Shown: positions 15,633 to 23,927, counted from the first letter of the stretch. The stretch is 64,000 nucleotides of DNA from Candidatus Nanosynbacter sp. TM7-076 (GCF_022828325.1 NZ_JAJQJS010000002.1:1-64000); one strand, 5' to 3'. Translations and numbers: made by a program. The notes: generated by a model not told the origin, from the sequence alone.

Positions 15633-16553
15633 CTAGTCTTTAGCACCAGTCTTAACGTTGATAATCCACTTTGGATCAAGGATTGCTGACGCAAATGCCT
15701 CAGCCTTCCAACCAATGGTCATAAACTGGTTGAGTGGGTTAGATGTATCACCCTTGTCTGACTGCTTGATGATAATTTTCTTCAAGCCGCTACCAGCTAA
15801 GTCGACAACGCCGAATGCTTCTTGACCGTGAATGAAGTTTGAGTAGACAGTTGTTGTACTTGTCTCATCCTTCTGGTTGCTTGATGCTTCGATAAAGCGG
15901 ACTTTGTGCAAGCGACCTAGTTCACCCTTGTATAGTTCTGCACGGCCAGTGTACTTCTGAGCGTCAATCCAAGCTGTATCACCAGTAATGTTGTATGCAG
16001 TATCTGGACCAACCTTACCAATGAAGAATCCGTCTGCGTATGGGATTGCGTTGTTTTTCTTCAATGTACGTACGGCCTTGCGGATTTCTGCTACCGTCAG
16101 GATATCGTCGGCAGTAATGGTGTTCAATGCAGTTTTCTTATTTGCAAACTGTACTGTAGCACCCTGATGCAATACGTCACGGACCAATGCGTCGATTGTT
16201 TCGCCTGCATTTTGACCCATAGTTTCAATCGTCTCTTTCATCTCGCGGTCGATTGAAGTGTTGTACAGCATGCTTGAGATTTTAGTCCACTTACCGTAGC
16301 CACGTAGAGTAGCAACGACTTTGTTGCTTCGGATAGCTTCGTCTTGTGGGTTTTCACCTTCTGTCAATGGCGTTGTAGCCAAGCCAAATGGTGATCGTTT
16401 TGTAAAGGTAACTGTTGTACCAGAGTTTTTTCCTAGAGTTTTCTTTTTAGCACCTTCTAGGTGAATTGTGCGGGCTTCGCTTCGCTCCAAGAATTTTTCC
16501 TCCAGGTATTGGATCATCTCGGCAGAAAGCGTTGCGGTTGTGTTTGTTGCCAT
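15633..16553 (-). CDS. Major capsid protein, N4 gp56-like
   Basis: The 306-residue protein resembles the N4 gp56 family of HK97-fold capsid proteins: an N-terminal helix, LGKNSGTTVTFTKRSPFG, then PLTEGENPQDEA, typical of the E-loop/P-domain pattern, a long spine helix around residues 115 to 170 and a beta-rich C-terminal half. The AAAGG ribosome site eight bases before the ATG supports the start. It follows the scaffold-like gene by 14 bases and precedes two small head genes. The family is found in both podoviruses and other tailed phages, so it does not fix morphology alone. Confidence 0.85.
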   Translation of the reverse strand: MATNTTATLSAEMIQYLEEKFLERSEARTIHLEGAKKKTLGKNSGTTVTFTKRSPFGLATTPLTEGENPQDEAIRSNKVVATLRGYGKWTKISSMLYNTSIDREMKETIETMGQNAGETIDALVRDVLHQGATVQFANKKTALNTITADDILTVAEIRKAVRTLKKNNAIPYADGFFIGKVGPDTAYNITGDTAWIDAQKYTGRAELYKGELGRLHKVRFIEASSNQKDETSTTTVYSNFIHGQEAFGVVDLAGSGLKKIIIKQSDKGDTSNPLNQFMTIGWKAEAFASAILDPKWIINVKTGAKD

Positions 16554-16567
16554 GTTATTAACCTTTC

Positions 16568-17479
16568 TTAAATATCATGTCCTTGTCGACGGAGATATTC
16601 TTCCTTCTCTTCTGTAGTAAGCTTGGCGAATGGTTTAACGATCCTAGTGCCGCCTCCGCGGAAATCACCAGCGTCATTAATCACAGCGCGTTGCTTAGGT
16701 GTTTCACCGTCTTTGTGGAATGACTTATATAATTGATATATATCTGTACTTGAGCCAATGACTTTGCCGTTTTGGTCGTAAACAAGTACACTTTGCAGAT
16801 ACCCGTTTACGGCGTTATCAAGATGTTCATCGTATTGATCAGATTCTGGATCAAACTCTGGGAAATCCCTGAGCGCCATATTTGCCTTATACGACAAATC
16901 ACTTCTTGATGTTTCGACTTGGGCTTTATAAGCCACTTCCTCCTGAGCTTGTTGCATATTATCTAGTCGCTGCTGCAACTGTAGGTTCTGCAATACCGCC
17001 TTAGCTTCAAATTCTGTGAAGAAGTCACCAGTCTCTGGATTCTCCATCTCCATAATCTGATCTATTGTTGGCAATTGTTGTGGCTGTGGCTGTACAGGTT
17101 GAAATGTGCTTTCGTTCTGTGCGTCAAGCTCCAATTGCTGGCGATAAGCTCTAGTTTCGTTCCGTTTAGCAACTAATTCGCGAATGACTCGGTTATCCTC
17201 CTCTAAGTCGCGTTCTAGTTGTTCACGGCGCGCCTCTTTGCCCCGTTTCGGCTTCCTGTCTTCGTCTGACTCGTCATCAGAATCAGCGTCTTTGCTTTCT
17301 TCCTTAGACTTATCGACTTTGACATGTACCACCTCGCCGCTATCTGAGATAACTGCTTTGGTTTCTGGCTCTGAAGAAGCCTCAGAGTTTTGTGTTTCAG
17401 CTGGCGTCGACTCAGCGTGGGTAGACTCTTGCTCTACCTCTGTATTAACGACTTCTTGGTTTTCTGCGTCTGACGGCAC
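16568..17479 (-). CDS. Scaffold-like acidic coiled-coil phage protein
   Basis: I choose a GTG start at 17479 because a perfect AAGGAGG lies six bases upstream; the open frame extends 36 codons further but without such a site. The resulting 303-residue protein has an acidic Ser/Glu-rich first third, a highly charged coiled coil (about 80 to 125), a Gln-rich segment and a more globular C-terminal half ending in basic and acidic residues. Composition and position between portal and capsid genes are typical of phage scaffolding proteins. The function is inferred, with no enzyme motif seen. Confidence 0.7.
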   Translation of the reverse strand: MPSDAENQEVVNTEVEQESTHAESTPAETQNSEASSEPETKAVISDSGEVVHVKVDKSKEESKDADSDDESDEDRKPKRGKEARREQLERDLEEDNRVIRELVAKRNETRAYRQQLELDAQNESTFQPVQPQPQQLPTIDQIMEMENPETGDFFTEFEAKAVLQNLQLQQRLDNMQQAQEEVAYKAQVETSRSDLSYKANMALRDFPEFDPESDQYDEHLDNAVNGYLQSVLVYDQNGKVIGSSTDIYQLYKSFHKDGETPKQRAVINDAGDFRGGGTRIVKPFAKLTTEEKEEYLRRQGHDI

Positions 17480-17553
17480 AGTACCCCTCCTTCTCATTAG
17501 ATTGTTTAAGCGTCGATTGCAGGTGACGAACCTGGGTTGCGTGAGATGCGCTC

Positions 17554-17589
17554 CTTTGGTTAGCCAATAGCGAGGATAGCTAACCAAAG
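17554..17589. repeat. Perfect hairpin upstream of scaffold gene
   Basis: CTTTGGTTAGC (17554-17564) and GCTAACCAAAG (17579-17589) form an 11-base-pair stem with a 14-base loop. No T run follows, so it looks like an mRNA processing or stabilising structure rather than a terminator. A smaller CAGGT/ACCTG hairpin follows in the same 122-base gap. Confidence 0.65.
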
Positions 17590-17601
17590 CAGAGTACCTT
17601 A

Positions 17602-17907
17602 CTACGCCGCTTGGTCAATTACACTTTCTAAGAAGCTCCTCTCCTCTCTTAAAATCTCTACAATACGTTTGTTTGCCGATATATAAATAGCTAGCTTCTC
17701 TTTATCTGTAATTACTTCTTCTGGTATAGCGTCAGTAGACTTGTAGAAGGTAATGCGCTCGTCCCAACGGTCAAGTACCTTTTGCAACTTATTCATATCT
17801 TGCTTAATAGCATTGATCTCGGCTTGTTTAGCCTCCTCTACCCTCTTGTCTTCTTCCTCATTTGGCTGGTAATATTCTGTACTACGCGGATATAGATTTT
17901 CGTCCAT
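17602..17907 (-). CDS. Small coiled-coil phage protein after portal
   Basis: The 101-residue, Glu/Lys/Arg-rich protein is almost entirely a predicted coiled coil (about residues 15 to 95). Its ATG overlaps the portal stop codon (TAATG), so it is translationally coupled to the portal. It is not recognised. A role in head assembly, for example as an accessory scaffold, is inferred from position only. Confidence 0.6.
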   Translation of the reverse strand: MDENLYPRSTEYYQPNEEEDKRVEEAKQAEINAIKQDMNKLQKVLDRWDERITFYKSTDAIPEEVITDKEKLAIYISANKRIVEILREERSFLESVIDQAA

Positions 17908-19841
17908 TATTCACCCTCCTTTTGGATAACTCCCATAATCGATGCGATTATTTCCTCTTCTGTAAATCCTTTTTGAATCATGCTTGGTACTTCAGCAATT
18001 AGGTTTTCTGGTGTACCTATCTGTCGTAATTCATCTACAATACTTGGCTCTATATCTTCTTGTGGCTCTACTGGGACTTCAGCAACCTGAGCCTCGTCTT
18101 CTGCGGGCTGTTCCGTCTCGGCTGTAGCTGTTTCATCGGTAGCAGGGACCGCGGCTTGAGTTTGCGCCTCCTGCATTTCTTTCATTTCTTCTTCTGTAAC
18201 CTTTAGCTCGTCCAATCCATCAATACCAGAGTTGGCAACAATAGCGTTCCATGCAGCTAGTTTCTTATCTACTGGTACTACTTGGTTCAGTGATTGGCTA
18301 GAATCTAGCGTCTGAATCAATGTCTTCAGAGAATCTAGCTGTGCCGCTTCGCTGTTTACTTTCGTTGTTGACGCGTCAATCTTAAACTTCAGTACGCCCT
18401 TAGCTTTTGAGAAGTCTACAGTTGCCTTATTATCGTCATCTAGGACTACACCATCTAGTACATGACCTTTTGCTTCTAGGTCTCGCAATCTCTGTGCAGT
18501 GTCTGTGTCTAGTTGGATTATTTCTACACCTTCACGCTCTGCAAAATACAAGTTAATAGCCGTTTCGCTCCACTCCTCAAAGAATGCTTCAAATCCTTTA
18601 CGTAATGCGTTGTCGTCAATAGACAATTGAGCCTGTTGAGTCTTGAGCGCTTGTGGTGTTTTACCGAATCCTGGATTGCCAACCTCTGCGCTAATTGAAG
18701 TGTCTGGACTATTGACCAGGTTGAGCATCTGAGACTTCTGCAAGCCGTATAAGTTCGGATAGTCGCGGATTGCTGAAGTATCTACAGACATCGCTTCAAT
18801 ACGTACATTCGGGTTCTTAATTTTGTTAAGACCGTTTGGCTTGAATTCAAGGGTTCGCTCGTTTACATCGCCGTATACGTTAATAGTTGGACGCAATGCG
18901 GCGGCACGGTTGTATTGATAAGCCTGCATATCGCTATCGATCAGGTTCTGTAGAGGACCAATTAGCTCTAAGACGCTACGGCCCAGAGGATTGACCCCAT
19001 CGGCGTCATAAAAATACCAGTTTAAGGGTATCTTAGCCCTTGGGTCTTTATTTTTCTTACGTCGTACAATCTTTTTAGTGGCTGGGTTGAAGGTAAAGAA
19101 GGTTGCGTTATGACCAATTTGAAAACCAGTTATAATTTCAATACCTGATGGATCAAGTGAGTACTGTTGCTCTGCTTCGCTCTGGTCTTTAGAATCTTTA
19201 GCGACAATAGCTTCTTTTATTTCTTCTAGTGCCTTCAAATCCCAAGTTGGTTCGTATAGTGCACCCTCTTTTTTGGCAGTGCGGCGTCGTTCTTTTTCGG
19301 CATCAATAAGCTTGTCTACGTCAGTCTTTTGCCACCACGTGCGTACAAATAAATAGTCGCTGTCACTAGCAGATCTTTTGCCAGGTTGAATAAATACATC
19401 ACGCCATGAAACGATTAAATAGTCTGGAAGTAGCTCGTCATCGTTGTAAGCTACTGGCGTAAAGACACATTGCGACCCAAACGACTCACCATTTTCAATA
19501 GTTATCCACACTTTATGGATCAGGTCATATTCGGCGTTGGCGTTAGGTAGGATTTTTTCTAAGTAAACAAATTCAGCAATTATTGGCCATGGACTGTACT
19601 CATCAGAAGTAGAGACTACGCCAGTCGGCAATTGTTGGACGGCACGGCGTGCAGACTTAATGATAATTGAAGCTGCTGTACCGTCTGTAGTTTTAGGAAA
19701 AGCTTTAGGTATTTTAGCGTGTGGCTTATTTCTGGCAAGACGGGAATACTCCTCAAAAGGCTGCGTAAGTTTTTCTGTATAGTCTTTTGAGGCGCTACAT
19801 AGATCTAAAATGTTTTCTTCTGTTAAAAAAGAGAAAGCCAC
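17907..19841 (-). CDS. Phage portal protein
   Basis: The 644-residue protein has the layout of podovirus-type portal proteins: an N-terminal helical region, beta-rich clip and wing segments, NPLGRSVLELIGPLQNLID and the following QAYQYNRAAA helix (about residues 300 to 330), a long helical crown region and an acidic, Ala/Glu-rich C-terminal tail (about 560 to 644). It starts with GTG at 19841, with TTGGAG six bases upstream. It lies downstream of the terminase genes and upstream of the scaffold and capsid genes, as in most tailed phages. It has its own promoter at 19906-19934. Confidence 0.85.
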   Translation of the reverse strand: MAFSFLTEENILDLCSASKDYTEKLTQPFEEYSRLARNKPHAKIPKAFPKTTDGTAASIIIKSARRAVQQLPTGVVSTSDEYSPWPIIAEFVYLEKILPNANAEYDLIHKVWITIENGESFGSQCVFTPVAYNDDELLPDYLIVSWRDVFIQPGKRSASDSDYLFVRTWWQKTDVDKLIDAEKERRRTAKKEGALYEPTWDLKALEEIKEAIVAKDSKDQSEAEQQYSLDPSGIEIITGFQIGHNATFFTFNPATKKIVRRKKNKDPRAKIPLNWYFYDADGVNPLGRSVLELIGPLQNLIDSDMQAYQYNRAAALRPTINVYGDVNERTLEFKPNGLNKIKNPNVRIEAMSVDTSAIRDYPNLYGLQKSQMLNLVNSPDTSISAEVGNPGFGKTPQALKTQQAQLSIDDNALRKGFEAFFEEWSETAINLYFAEREGVEIIQLDTDTAQRLRDLEAKGHVLDGVVLDDDNKATVDFSKAKGVLKFKIDASTTKVNSEAAQLDSLKTLIQTLDSSQSLNQVVPVDKKLAAWNAIVANSGIDGLDELKVTEEEMKEMQEAQTQAAVPATDETATAETEQPAEDEAQVAEVPVEPQEDIEPSIVDELRQIGTPENLIAEVPSMIQKGFTEEEIIASIMGVIQKEGE

Positions 19842-19862
19842 TGATTACTCCAAAGATTACTG

Positions 19863-19892
19863 TTGTTTCAGTAAACTCTGGTTTGTTTCAGT
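19863..19892. repeat. Direct repeats in the portal leader
   Basis: TTGTTTCAGT occurs at 19863-19872 and 19883-19892, 20 bases apart (two helical turns). An inverted GTAAAC/GTTTAC pair (19871-19876, 19894-19899) is interleaved. It lies just downstream of the portal promoter and may be an operator or mRNA element. Confidence 0.5.
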
Positions 19893-19905
19893 GGTTTACG
19901 CTTGT

Positions 19906-19934
19906 ATTATATCACATTTTTAATCAGTTGTGAA
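19906..19934 (-). promoter_or_regulatory. Promoter of portal/capsid operon
   Basis: On the minus strand TTCACA (19929-19934), 17 bases, then TATAAT (19906-19911) preceded by TGA, an extended -10. The predicted leader is about 58 bases long and carries the TTGTTTCAGT repeats. Confidence 0.75.
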
Positions 19935-19939
19935 AATAA

Positions 19940-20248
19940 TCATTTTACCTGCTTAATTTTGGTATATTCAAACACGACATCAAATGATCCTTTGTATGAT
20001 ATTCTAGCGCGGCCATCATAACGGATTGACGGATTGATAAGACTGTCGTCGTTTTCAATCCTTAGTGTTAGCTCATCAACCTTATCACGTGCTTCTGCCA
20101 TAGATGCAACTCGAAAACGTTCTTCATAGTGTAGCTTAGTTGCTATAACAGTGTGATTTTGATAACTGTTTTCAACTACTACAGACGTCTTATCGTCTAG
20201 CTGCTGTTGCTCTTTGACTTTTCCAAATTCTGGCACAAATTTTTTCAT
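19940..20248 (-). CDS. Small phage protein between terminase and portal
   Basis: I start at the ATG at 20248 (MKKFVPEFG), preceded by GGGGG at a good distance, giving 102 residues. The protein is mixed alpha/beta with a charged middle and is not recognised. It follows terL by 11 bases and ends just before the portal promoter. No enzymatic or membrane motif is visible. Confidence 0.55.
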   Translation of the reverse strand: MKKFVPEFGKVKEQQQLDDKTSVVVENSYQNHTVIATKLHYEERFRVASMAEARDKVDELTLRIENDDSLINPSIRYDGRARISYKGSFDVVFEYTKIKQVK

Positions 20249-20259
20249 ATTCCCCCTAA

Positions 20260-21762
20260 TTAATTCCACATTGCTGTTAAGTCGCTATCTGCTAATGATT
20301 GATTGTATGAGACTGATCCTACGTCATCTTCTGGTCGCTGAGCTAGTTGTACTTGATATGCTAGAGAGTCGCTCGCGTCGTCATTGGTTGCTTTAGGAAA
20401 CATACTCAGTTCAAGCTCTAAGTCTTTGCATAAGTTAGCGTCGCCATGTCTTATATGATAAATTCCTCCGCGTTCATATCGTGGCACTAGCGCTTCAATT
20501 CTCAATGCTTTACTGTGTCCGCCATGCTTCAATAATTCAACGTCTAGATAAACTCCGCGGCGCATCATCTCTTCATCCCAAACAGACTTCAAGGCTTGAG
20601 TAAATTGGTTGTCTTCAATTCCGATCTTGTGTAGGTTGTATCTCTTCCAGTTTGTAAACATGAGGTCGACAAGGTCGGTCGCGGATAGTTTTGTGCGATA
20701 GCATATTACATTCCATTTGCCCTCTCGGTCGATAAAGTTAAGGGTTACGCCAATGTAGTCAGTGCCTTGCTTTACATCGTCTGTGCCTCTCGGGTCAATC
20801 GTCATAACGTTGTACGTGTCAAGCTGTAAGACGTTGCTGAACTCGCGATATTTGTACCATGCTTCCTTAAATTTGCGATTCTCTTCATCAATTGGGTTCT
20901 GCTGATAGAGCGCTGAGAATTCATAACTACCCATTTCTGCCCGTTTTTTTAATAGCTTCTCAAGTGAAAACTTCTCTGGCCAGAGAGCCTCGCCAGTTTT
21001 ACGGTGCTCGTCGTCTTCAGTGGCGATAGCTTTATACTCGATTATCTTCCAATCATCGTATGCTTCACCTCTAGCCTTAGCTTCTCGTGAGGCTTTGAGA
21101 ACTCGGCCTGCTAGGTCATCGTCGTGCCAGCGCGTAAGAATAAATACGATCATTGAATTACCTTCCTCACGTGTTGAGAAGGTTGACTTATACCAGCCGT
21201 CGCGTGCTTCGCGGATTACTGGGCTATCTGCTTCTTCACGGTTCTTGAATGGATCGTCGATAATACCAATTTTGAATCCACGACCCGTCAATGCACCGCC
21301 AACGCCAACGGCAGTGTAGCCACCGCCTTGCTTTGTAATCCAGCGACCTTTTGCTCTAGCGTCGGCTCGTAAGCGTGTAGAAAACATCTTAGTGTAAGTA
21401 GCGGATTGCATTATGTCCCTAGTTTTTTGACCAAAATCTGACGCAAGCTCTGCAGAGTAAGATGAGACTACGATTGGAATATTCGGGCTTTTTCCTAACA
21501 CCCATGACGGGAATTTCTGCGTGGCTGTATCGCTTTTGCCGTGGCGCGGCGGCATAAAAATCATCAATCGGACATCTTCGCCAGCTAGCAACCGACGATA
21601 TCCTTGCTCCAACTCTTTAGCAATCTCGGCATGGAACCACTCTAGTTGGTACTTTGGATCTATAGCAATGCAGTATTCGGCAAAAGAGCCGTTATCTGCA
21701 ATTTCTCTAAGAATCCCGACGGTCTGCTCTGGCTTTAAGTAGTTGCTCTGCTTGTTTTGCAC
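20260..21762 (-). CDS. terL: Terminase large subunit
   Basis: The 500-residue protein is the DNA-packaging motor. The ATPase half shows a Walker A motif PPRHGKSD (residues 71 to 78) and Walker B IIDD (about 167 to 170), with a coupling-type FILTRWHDDD segment near 210. The nuclease half shows the acidic motifs MTIDPRGTDD (about 320), GIEDN and DDASDSLAY. The start is a GTG at 21762 with AGGAG nine bases upstream. It overlaps terS by 56 bases. It cuts and packages concatemeric phage DNA into the prohead through the portal encoded downstream. Confidence 0.95.
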   Translation of the reverse strand: MQNKQSNYLKPEQTVGILREIADNGSFAEYCIAIDPKYQLEWFHAEIAKELEQGYRRLLAGEDVRLMIFMPPRHGKSDTATQKFPSWVLGKSPNIPIVVSSYSAELASDFGQKTRDIMQSATYTKMFSTRLRADARAKGRWITKQGGGYTAVGVGGALTGRGFKIGIIDDPFKNREEADSPVIREARDGWYKSTFSTREEGNSMIVFILTRWHDDDLAGRVLKASREAKARGEAYDDWKIIEYKAIATEDDEHRKTGEALWPEKFSLEKLLKKRAEMGSYEFSALYQQNPIDEENRKFKEAWYKYREFSNVLQLDTYNVMTIDPRGTDDVKQGTDYIGVTLNFIDREGKWNVICYRTKLSATDLVDLMFTNWKRYNLHKIGIEDNQFTQALKSVWDEEMMRRGVYLDVELLKHGGHSKALRIEALVPRYERGGIYHIRHGDANLCKDLELELSMFPKATNDDASDSLAYQVQLAQRPEDDVGSVSYNQSLADSDLTAMWN

Positions 21763-22237
21763 TTAGAGCTACTCCTATGTCATTACCGTTTGTAGTCATA
21801 TCCAGCTTGTCGCCATAAACTTTTGGATTCATCTTAGACATCAGCCACTTGCGTGTGTCAATTCTTAAACGTGACCTCTGAACATTTTCGCTATTGAATA
21901 TATATCCATCGCCTTCCAACTTCTCCATGTAGTCGTTAGTAGCGTTATCTGCAATTTCAATAATTTCTTCAGCTTGCGCGTATGATCGTTCTTTACATGC
22001 TTGCGCGTATTGCTCACGAAACTTATCATTTTCTCGTAACCATCGAAAAAGTGTCTGCATAGAGACTATATCTTTTTCTTTGCATATAGATCGTACTGAA
22101 TAGCCTTCTGCTATTTTCTGACATATTCTATCCGCTAGCTTATCGGAATATTTCGTAGGACGCCCGTTCTTTTTAGGTGTTTTTGTAGGCGGCTTTTTAG
22201 AAGACTTAGGCTTGCTTTTGGCTGTAGTTTTGGACAT
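21707..22237 (-). CDS. terS: Terminase small subunit-like protein
   Basis: With the ATG at 22237 (GAGG nine bases upstream) the product has 176 residues; an ATG nine bases earlier is possible. A Lys/Pro-rich N-terminus is followed by a helix-turn-helix region (KYSDKLADRICQKIAEGYSV, then a second helix ending TLFRWL), which is typical of small terminase subunits that bind the packaging start site. The C-terminal half is helical and probably oligomerises. It overlaps terL, the standard terS-terL order. The promoter is the extended -10 at 22282-22287. Confidence 0.8.
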   Translation of the reverse strand: MSKTTAKSKPKSSKKPPTKTPKKNGRPTKYSDKLADRICQKIAEGYSVRSICKEKDIVSMQTLFRWLRENDKFREQYAQACKERSYAQAEEIIEIADNATNDYMEKLEGDGYIFNSENVQRSRLRIDTRKWLMSKMNPKVYGDKLDMTTNGNDIGVALSAKQAEQLLKARADRRDS

Positions 22238-22281
22238 AACCAACATCCTCGCTAGTCGCCTGCGTCTTGTGAGTTAATTAA

Positions 22282-22287
22282 ATTATA
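22282..22287 (-). promoter_or_regulatory. Extended -10 promoter of the terminase operon
   Basis: Minus-strand TATAAT preceded by TGA in an AT-rich stretch, with only a weak -35. It directs leftward transcription of terS-terL, back to back with the rightward promoter at 22326-22354. Confidence 0.65.
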
Positions 22288-22325
22288 TCATATTAATAAA
22301 ATATCAAAAATCTTTACAAAAAGTA

Positions 22326-22354
22326 TTGACATTGTAAATACCTTTTGCTATACT
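22326..22354 (+). promoter_or_regulatory. Consensus promoter of the rightward phage module
   Basis: TTGACA (22326-22331), 17 bases, TATACT (22349-22354). The predicted leader is about 90 bases and contains AGTTA/TAACT and GCGC repeats that could fold. Confidence 0.8.
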
Positions 22355-22450
22355 GAGGACAGTTAGATAAGAAGCGGCGCAAAAATAACTAAGGCGCGAC
22401 AGCACAACCCTCTAGCTACAACGGTTCAACTAAATAAAGGGAGTAAGAAA

Positions 22451-22708
22451 ATGAAATTTATTAATCTTGCAAAAGCTGCAAAAATCTACAACGAGCCAAC
22501 TTTATATTGTGCTGGTGATATTACGCGGAATATTACAGATGACTATACGAATCGTAAACTTTCCAAAAAAGGCATTTGGATTGGCGTGACAGATAATAAC
22601 GAATTGAAATGTGGACGTGGTATTGTATTAGACGGCAGCAATCGGCTTCTAGACAAAATAGCTCATGATTTTGCGAATGGGAAGATCAAAGTAGAGGATT
22701 TACAATAG
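22451..22708 (+). CDS. Small rightward phage protein, unknown
   Basis: The 85-residue protein has a good GGGAG ribosome site seven bases upstream of its ATG. The sequence starts with a helix (NLAKAAKIY), has a central part rich in Gly, Asp and Asn and ends with a helix. I do not recognise the family. It is driven by a consensus promoter divergent from the terminase operon and is followed 16 bases later by a ribbon-helix-helix gene. The arrangement resembles a phage control module, but that is inferred from layout. Confidence 0.6.
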   Translation: MKFINLAKAAKIYNEPTLYCAGDITRNITDDYTNRKLSKKGIWIGVTDNNELKCGRGIVLDGSNRLLDKIAHDFANGKIKVEDLQ

Positions 22709-22709
22709 A

Positions 22710-22718
22710 TGGTATAAT
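22710..22718 (+). promoter_or_regulatory. Extended -10 for the ribbon-helix-helix gene
   Basis: TGG followed by TATAAT (22713-22718), six bases before the ATG at 22725, overlapping the end of the upstream gene. It predicts a second, leaderless transcript for the downstream gene. Confidence 0.65.
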
Positions 22719-22724
22719 TTTTCT

Positions 22725-22880
22725 ATGAGTAAAGCACTAAAAACAGAGTATATACAAGTTAAGGTTTCCCCAGAAGATAAAGTTAAATTACAAAAACTTG
22801 CAGACGAGCATGGATTGACCGTTAGTGCTTATCTTCGCATAATTATTGTTAAAGAATTTAAGAAATTAAACTTGAAATAA
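22725..22880 (+). CDS. Ribbon-helix-helix DNA-binding protein (51 aa)
   Basis: This 51-residue protein has the ribbon-helix-helix pattern: an N-terminal strand YIQVKVSPEDK, helix VKLQKLADEHG, turn LTVS and helix AYLRIIIVKEFKKL. Such small proteins are dimeric DNA-binding repressors in phages, plasmids and toxin-antitoxin pairs. It sits 16 bases after the 85-residue gene, has its own leaderless-type promoter and is followed by a strong terminator. A role as the regulator acting on the divergent promoter region at 22280-22360 is inferred. I see no toxin partner. Confidence 0.75.
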   Translation: MSKALKTEYIQVKVSPEDKVKLQKLADEHGLTVSAYLRIIIVKEFKKLNLK

Positions 22881-22931
22881 CGGTTTGGTTGGGCTATTAT
22901 TAAATAGCTCCAACCTGAACCGTTGTAGCGA

Positions 22932-22959
22932 AAGAGATCGCGTAAAGCGGTCTCTTTTT
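22932..22959 (+). terminator. Terminator of the rightward phage module
   Basis: AAGAGATCGC (22932-22941), loop GTAAA, GCGGTCTCTT (22947-22956) then more T. It ends the rightward module just before the convergent synthetase-like gene. A larger imperfect hairpin (CGGTTT...GAACCG) lies just upstream. Confidence 0.85.
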
Positions 22960-22970
22960 AGCTTAATCTT

Positions 22971-23666
22971 CTAGGAATTATTGAGACTTTTATATAATTC
23001 TACAATCGCTCGCTTTAGATCGTAGTTACTCATATTTTCAATATCAGACCGACCACCCAACTCTATGTATATGTTTCTCAAATTTGATAGTCCTTTGACG
23101 TCAGTGACCGCCTTCATGATCTTGCGCTCATAATCTTCATCATCTAGGAATAAACACGACTTTGGCTCAGACTTACTCATCTTACGATCAGGATGTCTTA
23201 AGTCCATAATCTTGGATTTTGTATAAATTGGATCTGGGCATTTCAAGCCAACACGCGGCAGGATGTCTCTTGCGAATTCGATATGAGGACGCTGATCTTC
23301 GCCAACAATTACTCTATCGTAGCCTGCAATATCTAGAGCCATCATCACTGGATATACGTACATTAGCGCGGTCTTTTCTTTAGCCTTATATTGTGGCATG
23401 GCATTCAGTAAGTGGCTAGGTGTTACGGCTAGCAGCTTAGCTAGTAAGGCGACATCCAATTTTTGCTCAACAACTTGACTACTCAACTTGAACATTCTGA
23501 GTACGCTCAACGCTTGCTCCTCATATTCAGGTTCTGACAGTGGCGCGTGATGTTTAGCTATCAGGATATCTGCCTTGTATTCTATTGCTGGCTTTATCAC
23601 GCTGACATAATGCCCTAAATGCAATCTACCTGACGGCCGAAAGCCTACTATAGTATTTTTATGCAT
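22971..23666 (-). CDS. Phage-borne minimal tryptophanyl-tRNA synthetase homologue
   Basis: From the ATG at 23666 (GGAG seven bases upstream) the product has 231 residues, against roughly 320 to 340 for bacterial TrpRS. It has the class I signatures PSGRLHLGHY (residues 11 to 20, HIGH motif) and RKMSKSEP (161 to 168, KMSKS), plus the TrpRS-specific YPVMMALDI and GEDQRPHIEF (122 to 131). What is missing is most of the C-terminal helical domain: only about 50 residues follow KMSKS-DDEDY. All visible ATP-binding residues are present, so it may be active, or act as an aminoacyl-adenylate enzyme or regulator. It is the last gene of the early block. No tRNA gene was seen in the prophage. Confidence 0.8.
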   Translation of the reverse strand: MHKNTIVGFRPSGRLHLGHYVSVIKPAIEYKADILIAKHHAPLSEPEYEEQALSVLRMFKLSSQVVEQKLDVALLAKLLAVTPSHLLNAMPQYKAKEKTALMYVYPVMMALDIAGYDRVIVGEDQRPHIEFARDILPRVGLKCPDPIYTKSKIMDLRHPDRKMSKSEPKSCLFLDDEDYERKIMKAVTDVKGLSNLRNIYIELGGRSDIENMSNYDLKRAIVELYKSLNNS

Positions 23667-23687
23667 AACTTTCTCCAAAAATATCTT

Positions 23688-23927
23688 TTATATATCATTA
23701 TTTCTAATATACTTATGCTCTGGATTGTATAGAGCGTTAGCATAGTCATGCGCCTCACATGCTTTGCGAACCTCCTCTCGAGTACTTGCAAACATAATAG
23801 CATTTTTGAACCGCTTGTTTATTTCTCTTACATATCCGCTACATTGATGAGCAAATCCATATGCACCACGAGATTTTATGGTTCTTCCACACTTATCGCA
23901 GACTATAGTTGTAGTATCCTGTTTCAT
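23688..23927 (-). CDS. Small zinc-ribbon-like phage protein
   Basis: The 79-residue protein has CDKCG (Cys 10 and 13) and a later HQC (about 28 to 30), suggesting a small zinc site; the rest is basic and helical. AAGGAGG upstream of the ATG is strong, and the gene overlaps the preceding one by 35 bases. It lies 21 bases before the synthetase-like gene. The function is unknown. Confidence 0.6.
   Translation of the reverse strand: MKQDTTTIVCDKCGRTIKSRGAYGFAHQCSGYVREINKRFKNAIMFASTREEVRKACEAHDYANALYNPEHKYIRNNDI

Noticed and set aside
22725..22880. Ribbon-helix-helix protein as antitoxin of a toxin-antitoxin pair
   Set aside because: The upstream 85-residue protein shows no toxin signature and has a long regulated leader; control of phage promoters fits better, though not proven.
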